Positions 46,985-59,737 of a stretch of 64,000 nucleotides of DNA are shown piece by piece. Position numbers and translations under genes: made by a program. A model generated the notes under the pieces. That model did no database searches, was not told the origin of the DNA, and saw only the letters and a list, made by a program, of their open reading frames with translations. The DNA lies in the NCBI GenBank assembly GCA_025351385.1, contig JANXWA010000013.1, positions 49,752 through 113,751 on the forward strand, read 5' to 3'. The stretch comes from Acidimicrobiales bacterium. Lineage in GTDB: Bacteria; Actinomycetota; Acidimicrobiia; Acidimicrobiales; RAAP-2. Position 1 is the first letter of the stretch. Each line of letters starts with the position of its first letter.

Positions 46985-47598
46985 AAGAGCAGGTTGAGCC
47001 ACCAGTTCTCCACGCTCGCCAGCGCGTTGGAGCCGAAGTGGAAGACGAACGAGCCGAGAATCACAAATGCCATGACAAAGGGAAGCGCCCGGGCGCGGAA
47101 TTGGTAGTAGGACCCCAGGTGCTTGGCGGGCACGAAACGTTCGATGATGGCCGAGCCGTCGAGGGGCGGGATCGGCAACAGATTGAACACGGCGAGAATC
47201 AAGTTCACCAGACCGAGAGCGATGCCGATGTTCAGCATCGTCTGGTTCAGCGTGACGTGCAGGGCGAGTTCACAGATGGCGAAGCCAACTCCCGAGAGGA
47301 TGATGTTGACAATCGGCCCGGCGAGCGACACGTAAAGCGACTGCTGGCGGGGCTTGCGCAGCCGAGCGATGTTCACCGGCACCGGCTTGGCGTATCCAAA
47401 CGCCGGGAGGCCGCTGATCAGCATCAGCGCGGGAAGCAGGACGGTCCCGAACGGGTCGACGTGACGGAGTGGGTTCAACGTGAGTCGGTGAGCGTCCTTG
47501 GCCGTGGGATCGCCGAAGAGGTTCGCGACCCAGCCATGGCTGACCTCGTGCAACACGATCGAGGGCACCAAGGCGATGAAGAAGTAGTAGCTGGGCAT
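46981..47598 (-). CDS. Site-2-protease-like M50 membrane metalloprotease
   Basis: VLHEVSHGWVANLFGD (HExxH), NLILAVFNLLPIPPLDGSAII (NxxPxPPLDG). Confidence 0.93.
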   Translation of the reverse strand: MPSYYFFIALVPSIVLHEVSHGWVANLFGDPTAKDAHRLTLNPLRHVDPFGTVLLPALMLISGLPAFGYAKPVPVNIARLRKPRQQSLYVSLAGPIVNIILSGVGFAICELALHVTLNQTMLNIGIALGLVNLILAVFNLLPIPPLDGSAIIERFVPAKHLGSYYQFRARALPFVMAFVILGSFVFHFGSNALASVENWWLNLLF

Positions 47599-47609
47599 CG
47601 TGGCTCCTG

Positions 47610-48501
47610 TCAGTCGTTGGCGCGAGGGTGCGCGTTCTGGTACTCACGCTTCAAAGACGTCAGCGCCACGGCGGTGTAGATCTGGGTTGTCGATATCGAC
47701 GCGTGTCCGAGGAGCTCCTGCACGACTCTAATGTCAGCCCCGTGGGCCAGCATGTGCGTGGCGCAACTGTGACGAAAGACGTGGGCGCTGATCCGCGAGC
47801 GATCGAGGCCGGCGACCAGTGCGCGCTTGTCGATGACCAGGTCGATGCCCTGGCGCGAGAGCGAACCGCCTCGAGAATTGAGGAAGAGCCTCGTTCCGCG
47901 CCGGGCCTCGGGGAACGAGTCGCGCCCGCCGGGGCCCAGATACTCGGTCAAGGCTCTTAGAAGAGTCGAGCCCATCGGGACCAGGCGCTGCTTGGAGCCT
48001 TTGCCGGTCACGAGGATCAGCTGCTCGTCGAAGTCGAGGTCCTCAAGACCGATGCCGACGACCTCCGAGACTCGTGCCCCAGTCCCGTAGAGCAGCTCGA
48101 GCAGGGCCCGGTCGCGTCGGTCCGACGGCGTCGTGGTCGGCACCGAGTCAAGGAGTCTGACCATCTCCTCCTCGGAGAGCGGCTTGGGCAGCGTGCGGCC
48201 CCGTCGACCTCCCTTCAGCCGCGCGCTCGGGTCGCTCATCAGGTGACCTTCCAGCACCAGGTAGGAGAACAGTCCACGGATCGATGCCACCGAACGCGCG
48301 ACTGTGCTCTCGGAGCGATGCTGGCGGCGTAGGCCGTTGGCGTAATACTCGAGGTCGCCCTCGCTGAGCGACGCGAGCTGGAGACCCTGGCCCAACGCCC
48401 ACTCGCTCAGCCTCGTGACGTCTCGTCGATAGGCGTCGATCGTCGAGCGGCTGCGGCCCTTCTCGATCGTGAGCCACTGGAGGTACTCGGCGAGGTACTC
48501 C

Positions 48502-48515
<14 letters not shown>
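47610..48515 (-). CDS. xerD: Tyrosine recombinase XerD-like
   Basis: LLYGTGARVSEVVGIGLEDLDF, HVFRHSCATHMLAHGADIRVVQELLGHASISTTQIYT. Confidence 0.94.
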
Positions 48516-50777
<2,262 letters not shown>

Positions 50778-52367
50778 TTAAGAGCTTGTTTCCAACATTT
50801 GACGAGCCAGTGCGCGCGACTCGACGGTGACCTCGTCACCGGCGAGCATCCGGGCGATCTCCGTGACGCGGTCCTCGCCGCGCACCGTGCGCAGTGACGT
50901 GCTCGAACGGCCGCCTTCGACGGACTTCTCGATCACGAAGTGGTGATCGGCCTTGGCGGCCACCGAGGCCAGGTGCGTCACCGCGAGAACCTGCTGGCGC
51001 CGTCCCAACTCCGCAAGGCATTCGCCGATCTGCTGGGCGACCTGCCCACCAACGCCGGCGTCGACCTCGTCAAAGACAGCGACCACGTCCTCGTGGACCG
51101 ATTCGAGCGACAGGGCCAGGAGGACGCGACTCAGCTCTCCCCCGCTCGCCAGAGCCTGCAGAGGCCCCTCGGGCAAGCCGGGATTGGGGGTGAACAGTAT
51201 CTGCGCCTGCGATCCGTCCTCCCCGCCGACCTCGAAGCGCAATGTCGCGTGGGGCAGCGCGACTCGGGGAAGTTGGTCCCGTACGGCGGCCGTGAGCGCC
51301 TCCGCGGCCGCCGTACGCTCCCGTAGGGCCTCCGAGGCCAGGGACCGTTCGCGCTGCTCGAGCTCGCCAATCTCGACGTCGAGGGTAGCGAGCCTCGTCG
51401 TGGCGTCGACTTGGGCCTCGCGCTGAACGATCAGGCGGTCGAGCGTCGCGAGGGCCGATGCGAGGGATCCTCCGTACTTGCGAGCGATCTGTTGGAGCAC
51501 CGTCGCGCGGTCCTCGAGGTCCTTCAGCGCGGCCGGGTCGAAGGCGTCGGGGTCGGTCATCGCCGCCAGCTCGTGGACGCCCTCACGGGCCTGGTCGAGA
51601 GCGCTTCGGAACAGCCCTCGTACCGGGTCGAAGGCGTCGCTCGCGGGTAGTCGACTGATTGCCTGGGCGAAGAGTGAGAGCACGGCGCCGTCGCTGTCGG
51701 CGTCCAACTGGTCCACGACCTCGACCACCGTGGCCTGGCTGTCGCGCAGCCCCGTCAGACGCGTCAGCTCGCCGAGGGTGTCGTCGAGCTCGACGGGCGA
51801 GGCGATGGCGACCGCCTCGAGCTCTGCGATCTGGAATATGACGTAGTCAAGGTCCCGTTCCCGCTGGGTCGCGTCGCCGCCCAGCGAGTCACGCATTCGT
51901 CGAGCTTCGAGCAGTGCCGTGCGAGTGGTGTCCAACACGACCGTCGACACGCCGGCACTGGCGTCGACGATACGCAGGATCTCCGAGCGGTTGCGCAACG
52001 CCAGGGAGTCGTGCTGACCGTGGATGACGATCAGTTCGCCGGCGATCGACCGAAGTGCTTCAGCACTGCTGGGCACGCCGTCGAGGGAGCTGCGCAGGCG
52101 CCCCGAGGTGCTCGATTCGCGCGAGAGAACCATCTCTGTGCCGTCGCCGAGGGCGAAGACCGCCGCGGCCCTCATGTTGGCAGTGATGGCGTGTCGCGAC
52201 GTCGAACCGTCGCCGCCGAGGCAGAGGTCGAGCGCCCCCAGGAGGAGGGTCTTGCCAGCCCCGGTCTCGCCGGTGAGCACATTGAAGCCCGGTCCGAACT
52301 CCAACCTGGCCTCTTCGATGACGCCGAGTCCGTGCGCGAACAGCTCGACGAGTTGTGACTTAGGCAT
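50778..52367 (-). CDS. recN: DNA repair protein RecN
   Basis: ARLEFGPGFNVLTGETGAGKTLLLGALDLCLGG, LASGGELSRVLLALSL, VFDEVDAGVGGQVAQQIGECLAELGRRQQVLAVTHLASVAAKADHHF. Confidence 0.95.
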   Translation of the reverse strand: MPKSQLVELFAHGLGVIEEARLEFGPGFNVLTGETGAGKTLLLGALDLCLGGDGSTSRHAITANMRAAAVFALGDGTEMVLSRESSTSGRLRSSLDGVPSSAEALRSIAGELIVIHGQHDSLALRNRSEILRIVDASAGVSTVVLDTTRTALLEARRMRDSLGGDATQRERDLDYVIFQIAELEAVAIASPVELDDTLGELTRLTGLRDSQATVVEVVDQLDADSDGAVLSLFAQAISRLPASDAFDPVRGLFRSALDQAREGVHELAAMTDPDAFDPAALKDLEDRATVLQQIARKYGGSLASALATLDRLIVQREAQVDATTRLATLDVEIGELEQRERSLASEALRERTAAAEALTAAVRDQLPRVALPHATLRFEVGGEDGSQAQILFTPNPGLPEGPLQALASGGELSRVLLALSLESVHEDVVAVFDEVDAGVGGQVAQQIGECLAELGRRQQVLAVTHLASVAAKADHHFVIEKSVEGGRSSTSLRTVRGEDRVTEIARMLAGDEVTVESRALARQMLETSS

Positions 52368-53169
52368 GTCCCTCTCGTAGGCTCTCGCGCAGCCGAAAGG
52401 CGAGATCGAAACTCCGGGTGGCCACCACTCGTACGGGTGAGGGGCTCTTTCGGACCTCGACGAACTCACCCGGTTCGAGCGAGCCAATGGCCTGACCGTC
52501 GGCCACGATGACGGCCGGCTTGTTGTCGGCGACAAGTCGGATGACCTTGTCGTCGGCGACCACGATCGAGCGGTTGATCGTGAAGTGGGGGGCGATCGGA
52601 GTGAGGATCATCACCGGCAGTGTCGCGTCGACCACTGGTCCGCCGGCCGAGAAGTTGTATCCCGTGCTGCCGGTTGGCGAGGCGACCATCACACCGTCGG
52701 CCGAGTACGTCAGGTACTCCTCTTCGTTGACGAAGGTCTTCAGTCGCACCATGTGACCGGCTTGAGCGCGCTCCACCACCACCTCGTTAAGGGCGAACTC
52801 GTCGATGTCCGAACCCGAAGTCGAGATCTGGAGAGCGAGTCGCTCCGCCACCATGTCGCCCTCGAAGGCTCCCTTGATATCCTCGACGATCTCCGTGGGT
52901 GGCACATTCAAGAGAAAGCCCATGCGCCCCAGGTTGACTGCCAGGACTCGAGCTCCGACCTGGTGAGCCAACCGGGCGGACTTGAGGAAGGTGCCGTCAC
53001 CCCCGAGGCTCACTACCATCGTCGACCCGTCAATATCGGGACGTTGATCGACGTCGAGGAGGTGCAGGGCCGAGGTGAACCCCTCAGCGTCGAGTCGCAG
53101 ACCCACCTCACGGGCGAGCTGCACCGCGTCGACGCGGTTGCTGAAGGCGGTCAAGAGCAGTTGGGACAC
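52360..53169 (-). CDS. nadK: NAD kinase
   Basis: MVVSLGGDGTFLKSARLAHQVGARVLAVNLGRMGFL, DGVMVASPTGSTGYNFSAGGPVV. Confidence 0.95.
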   Translation of the reverse strand: MSQLLLTAFSNRVDAVQLAREVGLRLDAEGFTSALHLLDVDQRPDIDGSTMVVSLGGDGTFLKSARLAHQVGARVLAVNLGRMGFLLNVPPTEIVEDIKGAFEGDMVAERLALQISTSGSDIDEFALNEVVVERAQAGHMVRLKTFVNEEEYLTYSADGVMVASPTGSTGYNFSAGGPVVDATLPVMILTPIAPHFTINRSIVVADDKVIRLVADNKPAVIVADGQAIGSLEPGEFVEVRKSPSPVRVVATRSFDLAFRLRESLREGHA

Positions 53170-53296
53170 GTTCCTCCTCGTTCGCTCAATGGTAGTAACA
53201 AAGGTCGTGCCGGCCGGCGCTGGCAGGCCGCGATGTGACCTGTCACCTTCCGATCCGTGAGCACGGGACTATGGAACAGTCACGTCCAGTGGCATC

Positions 53297-53953
53297 TCAC
53301 TCCCGCTCTCGCCCGCAACGTTGTCCGGCGTCGTCCAAAAACACGAGCACCTCATCGTCAGTCGTCGGACGAAAGTCCGAATAGTAAAGCCCGACCGCGC
53401 GAAAATCGCTCGGCGTCGCGAGACAGACGACCTCGTCAGCCTCCGTGATAACCCGCTGAACGTCGATCGGCCCCACGGGGGCAGCGAAAATGACCTTCGA
53501 GGCGCCGGCCGAACGCACCGAGAGGCAGGCGGCGCGCGCCGTCGCGCCGGTCGCGACGCCATCATCGACCACGACCGCGACTCGTCCATGGAGGTCCAGT
53601 CGCGACCAATGGCTCCGAAAGAGCAGGATCCGCTCATCCAGGGCATGGCGTTCGCGCCGCTCCACCTCGGCTAGCTCATCCTCACCGACACCGGCCGCCT
53701 TGGTCAGGCGTCGGTCCAGGACCCGTACGCCACCTTCGGCGATCGCTCCCATCGCCACCTCGGGCTGGAACGGCACGCCCAACTTTCGTACCACGACGAC
53801 GTCGAGCGGCACGGAAAGAAGTTGAGCCACCTCCGCCGCGACCGGGACGCCGCCTCGAGCCAGGCCGAGGACGACCACGTCCTGACCACACAGGCGTTCG
53901 AGCCTGTCCCCCAGCTGGCGCCCGGCGTCGATTCGGTCCCGATACATGGCCAT
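53297..53953 (-). CDS. Phosphoribosyltransferase-domain protein
   Basis: VVVLGLARGGVPVAAEVAQLLSVPLDVVVVRKLGVPFQPEVAMGAIAEGG; VAVVVDDGVATGATARAAC. Confidence 0.85.
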   Translation of the reverse strand: MAMYRDRIDAGRQLGDRLERLCGQDVVVLGLARGGVPVAAEVAQLLSVPLDVVVVRKLGVPFQPEVAMGAIAEGGVRVLDRRLTKAAGVGEDELAEVERRERHALDERILLFRSHWSRLDLHGRVAVVVDDGVATGATARAACLSVRSAGASKVIFAAPVGPIDVQRVITEADEVVCLATPSDFRAVGLYYSDFRPTTDDEVLVFLDDAGQRCGRERE

Positions 53954-54086
53954 GTCCTGACCCGTCCTTCCAGACACTTGCTACCCCGACTGACGCCTCG
54001 ATGTCAAAACGACCTGCGAAGGATCGGGACTTTCTGCGCCAGTGGCCCTGCCGACTCGCGGCTTCGAAGTGTGAGACCATCGAGCG

Positions 54087-55085
54087 ATGAGCATCGACGG
54101 GCCACCATCGCCGAGTGCGAACGTGGCGGCCGCCGACTGGGTTCGCGAGCGATTGGGCGCGCCACGCGACAACGTGGTCACGACGATCGTTCCCGCAGGA
54201 TTCGAGGCCTACGCGCGGATCCTTCACCCCGTCCAGACCCCGTCGTTCGCCGCGACGCTCGTGCGCTGGGGCGAGGTGTCGACATGGAGTGGCGTCACAA
54301 TGAATCCGCTGGTCCAGTGGCACGATATTGCCCTCCCCTTCGTCAGACCCGTGGCGGAGCCGCCTTGGAGGGGTCAGGGGCCGTCCGAGGGTGGCCTCTT
54401 TGGCCCGGACGCGCAGGCGCTCATCGAGCACCTCGCCCAAGCGACCGGAACTGCCGATACGTGCTTCCTCTGCTTCTGGGCCGGGTACGGCGGTGGCGTT
54501 GCATACGCGGACCACCCTTCACCGATGCCCGGTCCCTCGCAGCGCCGCGACGAACCTGCCTTGGCCCTGATGCCGTTTCGCGAGTACGTTCTCTACGAAC
54601 GTCCCCTCCTCGACGCCACCGCCTTCGAAATCGGCGGAAACCATCCGCAGACGCCGAACCTCTGGTGGCCGGCCGATCGCTCGTGGTGCGTGGCGAGTGA
54701 GATCGACTGCCAGTCGACCTACCTGGGCGGGTCCCAGGCGTTGATCGACGAGGTGCTCACCGACGACCGGATCGAATCACTTGCCGCAGCGCCCGACGAT
54801 CCCGTCTACGTCCCGTTCGACGGTTGGCTGGCCGACCTCGTCGAGCGAGTGATCGACGAAGTCATCACGTCGGGTGAGGCCAGCGTGGAGCTGGCCCTCG
54901 GCACGGTCGAATTTCGTTGGCGTCCGGCTCGGCGGCGTGGTTGGGGTCATCTCACGACCCGTTCGTCGCGGTCCCATGGGTTGAGTAGCGGCGTTACTCC
55001 GGTGGACGCCCGTGACCCCGTTGAGTTTCGCCGCCAGGTACGCTTCTACGTCGAAGGGGCCGTACTTTCATTGGTGAGAATCTGA
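54087..55085 (+). CDS. Conserved actinobacterial hypothetical protein
   Basis: 332-aa ORF; segments REYVLYERPLL and PNLWWPADRSWCVASEIDCQSTYLGGS look like a conserved hypothetical family. Confidence 0.65.
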   Translation: MSIDGPPSPSANVAAADWVRERLGAPRDNVVTTIVPAGFEAYARILHPVQTPSFAATLVRWGEVSTWSGVTMNPLVQWHDIALPFVRPVAEPPWRGQGPSEGGLFGPDAQALIEHLAQATGTADTCFLCFWAGYGGGVAYADHPSPMPGPSQRRDEPALALMPFREYVLYERPLLDATAFEIGGNHPQTPNLWWPADRSWCVASEIDCQSTYLGGSQALIDEVLTDDRIESLAAAPDDPVYVPFDGWLADLVERVIDEVITSGEASVELALGTVEFRWRPARRRGWGHLTTRSSRSHGLSSGVTPVDARDPVEFRRQVRFYVEGAVLSLVRI

Positions 55086-55251
55086 CTGACGATCGGGACC
55101 ACTTTCAAAGTCATCTGGCGCGATTGACGTATTCCAGTGGAATCTCGTCGCTCTCGGATCGACGGGTGGCAACATCCGGGCACCAGATTCCCGTGCGATA
55201 CTGGTAAGGAACTGGAACTGGTCAGAGGTTTCCACAGCGGTCGAGGAGGGG

Positions 55252-55488
55252 GTGTTGGCGTTTCCCGATACGGTGCAGCGACTGGCGCGACAACGTGCTC
55301 GGGGCACGTGCGAATGCACGCTGAGTTCGTGCCCCCACTACGGCGGATGCCGTGCTCGGGCGACGGAGTTCCACCACAAGAAGTCCACCGCCCAAGGTGG
55401 CGACGACGAACTGACCAACTGCCAGGTGCTCTGTAAGGCCTGCCATCGCCAAGTCCACGCCAAAGCCGAGGGACTGGGACGTCTCTAG
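55252..55488 (+). CDS. Mini HNH-endonuclease-like zinc protein
   Basis: CECTLSSCPHYGGCRARATEFHHKKSTAQGGDDELTNCQVLCKACHRQVHAKAEGL; GTG start. Confidence 0.7.
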   Translation: MLAFPDTVQRLARQRARGTCECTLSSCPHYGGCRARATEFHHKKSTAQGGDDELTNCQVLCKACHRQVHAKAEGLGRL

Positions 55489-55798
55489 AACCTGACCAAG
55501 GGACATCGGACTTTACCGAACCTCAACCTCGCACAGTGGGCCCGGCAACATCGGCGACCTCTTCGAACCGTGCCTTGAAGGAGTGCGACCCGAACGAACG
55601 TGAACCGGCCAAAGCGCGTTGATCCGTCTGCGAGAGATCGGCCGTCTTCGTTGTCAACCAGTCTCTGTTCAAGGGTGACACCTCTACGGTCGAGTATTGA
55701 AACGGCGATTGGCGCCGTCGATCATCTCGGTTGACGCGCCCGTTCCGAAATCCGAGCCACCGCTGTGCGACGCATCGCCGGCTCTATTCGAGTCGGAC

Positions 55799-57979
55799 TT
55801 AACCCGCGAAGACCTGGCCGACCATTGCCACGGCCTCACCGTTGGGGACCGCCGGCGAGAAGAGGTAGCCCTGACCCAGTTCGCATCCCAGGCGGCGCAA
55901 CCGGCTGAACTGCGTGGTGGTCTCGATGCCCTCGGCGAGCATGGTCATATTGAGCTTCTGGCCGAGTGAGATGATCGTCTCGAGCAGTGTGTCGTTTCGC
56001 ATACTTTCCTGAGCCGGTCGGACGAACGACTGATCGATCTTGATGATGCGCGGACTGAGCGCCGCGAGGTAGGAGAGCGAGGAGAATCCCGTCCCGAAGT
56101 CGTCGAGCGCGATGCCGACACCGAGGTGGTTGAGGTGCTCGAGCACCGCCATAGTCTCCGCGATGTCGATCAATGCAACACTCTCGGTGATTTCGAGGAT
56201 GAGAAGCTCCGAAGGCAGCTCGCTCTCGGCCAGTAGGCGCTTGATCGTCGGCACGAGTCCCGGATCGAGGAACTGGTGAGCCGACAAGTTGACCGTGACA
56301 TAGGGCCGAGCAGAGCCCGTGCCCAGCCCCGCCCACGATCCCGCTTCGACGATCGCCTCGCGGAGTGCGAAGTAGCCCAACTCGAGGATTAGGTCACTCT
56401 GCTCGGCGAGCGGAATGAAGACATTCGGCGGAACCCAACCCCGATCGGGATGGTTCCAGCGCATCAACGCTTCGAACCCGACGACCACCTTGGTCGCGAG
56501 TTCGGCAATGGGTTGGTAGTGCATCGAGAGCTCGCCGGCCTGAAAGGCGTGACGCAGCTCCTGGACTAGGGCGAACCGGCTGACGGCGCGCTGATGCATA
56601 CTCGGAGTGAACACGACGTGGTGGCCCCTCTCGTGGCGCTTGGCCTCGTAGAGTGCTGCGTCGACGTTCTGGATCGTCTCGTCGAAGTTCGCGCTGGTCG
56701 CGTCCCAGACCACGATGCCGATGCTGGCGTGCTGTTCGATCGAGGTACCGGCGATCGCGCATGGTTCGGCGATCGCCTTGATGAGCCGTTCGGCCAGCAG
56801 CTCCGCCTCATCGCGCGACGTGAGGTTCTCGGCCAAGTACAAGAATTCATCGCCACCGAAGCGACAAAGGGTGTCGGTCGCTCGGGTGACCTTCTCGAGC
56901 CGATTGGCCACCGTCGTCAGCAACTGGTCACCTACGAAGTGCCCGTGCGTGTCGTTGACGCCCTTGAAGTCGTCGAGGTCGACCAGCAGGACCGCACCGA
57001 TGCCGCCCTGGCGGACCACGCGAGCGTGCGCCTGGGCCAGCCGATCCTCGAAGAGGGCCCGGTTCGCGAGCCCAGTCAGTGGGTCGTGAAGTGCCTGGTG
57101 GGAAAGCTGGGCCGCGAGCAGTCGTTCCTCGGTGATGTCTCGCTCCGAGAAGACGAAGTAGAGGATCCGACCCGCGGCGTCGCGGGCCGGTGCTCGCGAC
57201 ACCTCGACCTCGATGACCCGGCCGTCCTTTCGCAGGTAGCGCTTCACGTAGCGCTCCTGCTCGGTCTCACCGGCGATCATCCGATGCAGCGTCTCCTCGG
57301 TGATGCCGACGTCCTGGGGATAAGTGAACATCGTCGAGTCGCAGCCGAGCAGCTCCTCCTTAGAGAAACCGACCATCTGGCAGAATGCGTCGTTCACGTC
57401 GATGAGCCGATCATTCGCGTCGGTGAAACTCATCGGCGCCATGTTGCTCTCGAAGGCGACGCGGAAGCGAAGTTCCACGTCGGCGCGAGCCCGCTCGAGG
57501 GCCCGCTGCGCGCTGTTGTCGCGAACGGCGCCGAGCACCCACGACTTGCCCTCGAGAGCGAGTGGCGCGATAGCGAAGTCGACCGACAACTCACTGCCGT
57601 CCTTGCAGAGCACCGTCAGGTCTAGATCGCTCCAGATGAACGACGTGTTGGGGTCGATCGAGTGCTGGCGACGGACCATGAACTCCATGTCGCGCAACCG
57701 AGGCGGTACGAGCATCTTGACGTCTTCGCCCACCAAATCCTCACGGCAGTAGCCCGTCATCGCCGCTAGATGGTCGTTGACGTAGTGCATCACTCCTCGC
57801 CCGTCCAGGAGAGCGACGCCGTCCGGCAGTGCTTCGAGCAGTCCCTCCCAGGAGATCGGGTGCTCATCGAGGAAGCTCGTGAACCGGCCGACTCGCTTCG
57901 CCGGCGGCTTCGGGGCGCGCTCGACCCTCGCCGATGTCGACTGGCCCGTTGGGGCATGACGATGGGAGAGATCAGTCAC
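55799..57979 (-). CDS. PAS-PAS-GGDEF-EAL cyclic-di-GMP turnover protein
   Basis: LPDGVALLDGRGVMHYVNDHLAAMTGY (PAS), second PAS, CRFGGDEFLYL (GGDEF), VVGFEALMRWNHPDRG (EAL), DDFGTGFSSLSYL. Confidence 0.94.
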   Translation of the reverse strand: MTDLSHRHAPTGQSTSARVERAPKPPAKRVGRFTSFLDEHPISWEGLLEALPDGVALLDGRGVMHYVNDHLAAMTGYCREDLVGEDVKMLVPPRLRDMEFMVRRQHSIDPNTSFIWSDLDLTVLCKDGSELSVDFAIAPLALEGKSWVLGAVRDNSAQRALERARADVELRFRVAFESNMAPMSFTDANDRLIDVNDAFCQMVGFSKEELLGCDSTMFTYPQDVGITEETLHRMIAGETEQERYVKRYLRKDGRVIEVEVSRAPARDAAGRILYFVFSERDITEERLLAAQLSHQALHDPLTGLANRALFEDRLAQAHARVVRQGGIGAVLLVDLDDFKGVNDTHGHFVGDQLLTTVANRLEKVTRATDTLCRFGGDEFLYLAENLTSRDEAELLAERLIKAIAEPCAIAGTSIEQHASIGIVVWDATSANFDETIQNVDAALYEAKRHERGHHVVFTPSMHQRAVSRFALVQELRHAFQAGELSMHYQPIAELATKVVVGFEALMRWNHPDRGWVPPNVFIPLAEQSDLILELGYFALREAIVEAGSWAGLGTGSARPYVTVNLSAHQFLDPGLVPTIKRLLAESELPSELLILEITESVALIDIAETMAVLEHLNHLGVGIALDDFGTGFSSLSYLAALSPRIIKIDQSFVRPAQESMRNDTLLETIISLGQKLNMTMLAEGIETTTQFSRLRRLGCELGQGYLFSPAVPNGEAVAMVGQVFAG

Positions 57980-58289
57980 CAAAATACGGTAGGCCCGAGG
58001 AATGTGGCAATCATCAACTGGCGAACAACATCGCGACAACTTCACGACGGCGTAGACCGTGGAGTCAGGGATTACGCGATGCTGAGACCGCCCCTATCAC
58101 GGTTCGGCGAAGTTGTCGATCCGAGCTCAGCAAGTCGTTGACACCGGCGGTTATCAAACATTGGTCGGGCGCATCGCCTCGACGAAGCCGTAAAAGAGCG
58201 CATCGATTGGCCCCTCAGCCCCTCGCTTCAGAGCGCCGTCCGCCTTGAGCACGTGCCCGCACTCTCCTCCCCAGGAGGTCATCGCGAGC

Positions 58290-59522
58290 TCATTTGGGAT
58301 TTTTTTTTTTGCTGTTGCCGGATTCCTCGTCCTCTTCCCCCGCGAAGTCCGGCGGGGACTCGCCAAAGAGGTCCGGGCGACGGTCCATGGCTTCCTCGAT
58401 TTCGAGGATATGGTCGTGCAGGAATCCCTCCAGATCGGCGCGCCAACGCTGGGCGCCCTCCGGGGAGTCGAAGGACTCCTTCATGCGGTCGGGCGCCAGG
58501 AGGAGCTCCAGTCCGGCCACCTCTCCGGCGAGGTAGCGCAGTCGCAGAAAGTCCGCGAACTTGACCGCCGGGAGATGGGACGTCAGGGGCTCAAAGTCCG
58601 GCAGTTCGGCACGAACCGCGTCCTCTCTCAAGAAGGCCGATGTCAACAGTAACGAGAGGACCTGTTCATCCGGACTCTCCGAGACGCCGGTGAGGCTCTT
58701 GCCAATGTTGTCGCGTCCTCTCCCCGAGCCTCCAAAGACGTCCTGCACGATGGCGCCGACGTTCGCAATGATCCCGAGGAAGCGCAGTGCGACCAGTCGT
58801 GAGCTGATGATCTCCTTGTCGTCGAGCTGCTCGACGACCTTTGTGTAGGGAGTCTCCATGTTTGTGCGCATCGCGATTGTCGCAGCGACTCCGGTACGAC
58901 GGCCGACGGAGAATCGTGAGCGGCCTATGGTCGAGGCGGTGGTCGGACCGGCGAAAAGATCGACCGAGTCGACATCCAACAACGAGAGATCTCCCCGCAG
59001 AAGGTCGATCAAGAGCCCGGCGAAGTCAATGTAGAGCTCTGAGCCACGGGCCAACTGGCGACGCGCGGAGGCCAGTGATGGTCCCACCTTCAGATGCTGA
59101 AAGAAGACCTCTTCAAGAACATCGCGCTCGACCACCACTTCCTCAATGTCACTCCGAGTGTTTCCCACTACTCGGGTCTCTCGCACCTGCTCGTCCCATC
59201 GCCCAGCCTTCCTCAACAGGAACGCCCTCACGAGGTCGAGCTCCACGTCGTGGCCCTCCCACCACAACCGCCACGCCAGCTCGTCAAGCTGCTTCGTCGA
59301 CTCTTTCAACTGCGAGATCCGCAGCAGACGCTCGGCCGTGCCGGCCGGATACATCGACGTATGGCCTCGACCCCCGCTGGGACCGTGGAACGGTTGATTC
59401 ACCAGCCGGCGACGATGCAACCGGGCCAACTGCTCGCGGGTGACGTCGAAGCCAGCGAGTTTCACATAGTCCAGAATGTCCGGGACCGACTCCCATGACC
59501 ACGGCTCCCCATTCCAACTCAC
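58290..59522 (-). CDS. MerR-like HTH N-terminus plus long helical region, unknown function
   Basis: DILDYVKLAGFDVTREQLARLHRRRLVNQPFHGPSGGRGHTSMYPAGTAERLLRI; 11-nt poly-A tract at 3' end encoding SKKKNPK*. Confidence 0.7.
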   Translation of the reverse strand: MSWNGEPWSWESVPDILDYVKLAGFDVTREQLARLHRRRLVNQPFHGPSGGRGHTSMYPAGTAERLLRISQLKESTKQLDELAWRLWWEGHDVELDLVRAFLLRKAGRWDEQVRETRVVGNTRSDIEEVVVERDVLEEVFFQHLKVGPSLASARRQLARGSELYIDFAGLLIDLLRGDLSLLDVDSVDLFAGPTTASTIGRSRFSVGRRTGVAATIAMRTNMETPYTKVVEQLDDKEIISSRLVALRFLGIIANVGAIVQDVFGGSGRGRDNIGKSLTGVSESPDEQVLSLLLTSAFLREDAVRAELPDFEPLTSHLPAVKFADFLRLRYLAGEVAGLELLLAPDRMKESFDSPEGAQRWRADLEGFLHDHILEIEEAMDRRPDLFGESPPDFAGEEDEESGNSKKKNPK

Positions 59523-59737
59523 TCCAAAACCTTAGTAACGACGATGTCGCAAAACGGGGATTCGACTGCGCTATCGTCCGACAGCGTCGACTCGATTCCG
59601 GTTGAGGAGGTTGAGGGTCAACCGCGACAACTCGCGACGTCGCTGATCAGTGTGCCACCGTACAGTGGGACGTATTCGCACTGACGTCGACGAGCGAGGA
59701 GAGGCGCTGGCGCAGTCCGGCCGAACGGAGGGAAACC

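Noticed and set aside
58300-58310. T11 run as an intrinsic terminator
   Set aside because: No adjacent GC stem on the plus strand, and it lies inside the coding 3' end of the minus-strand gene
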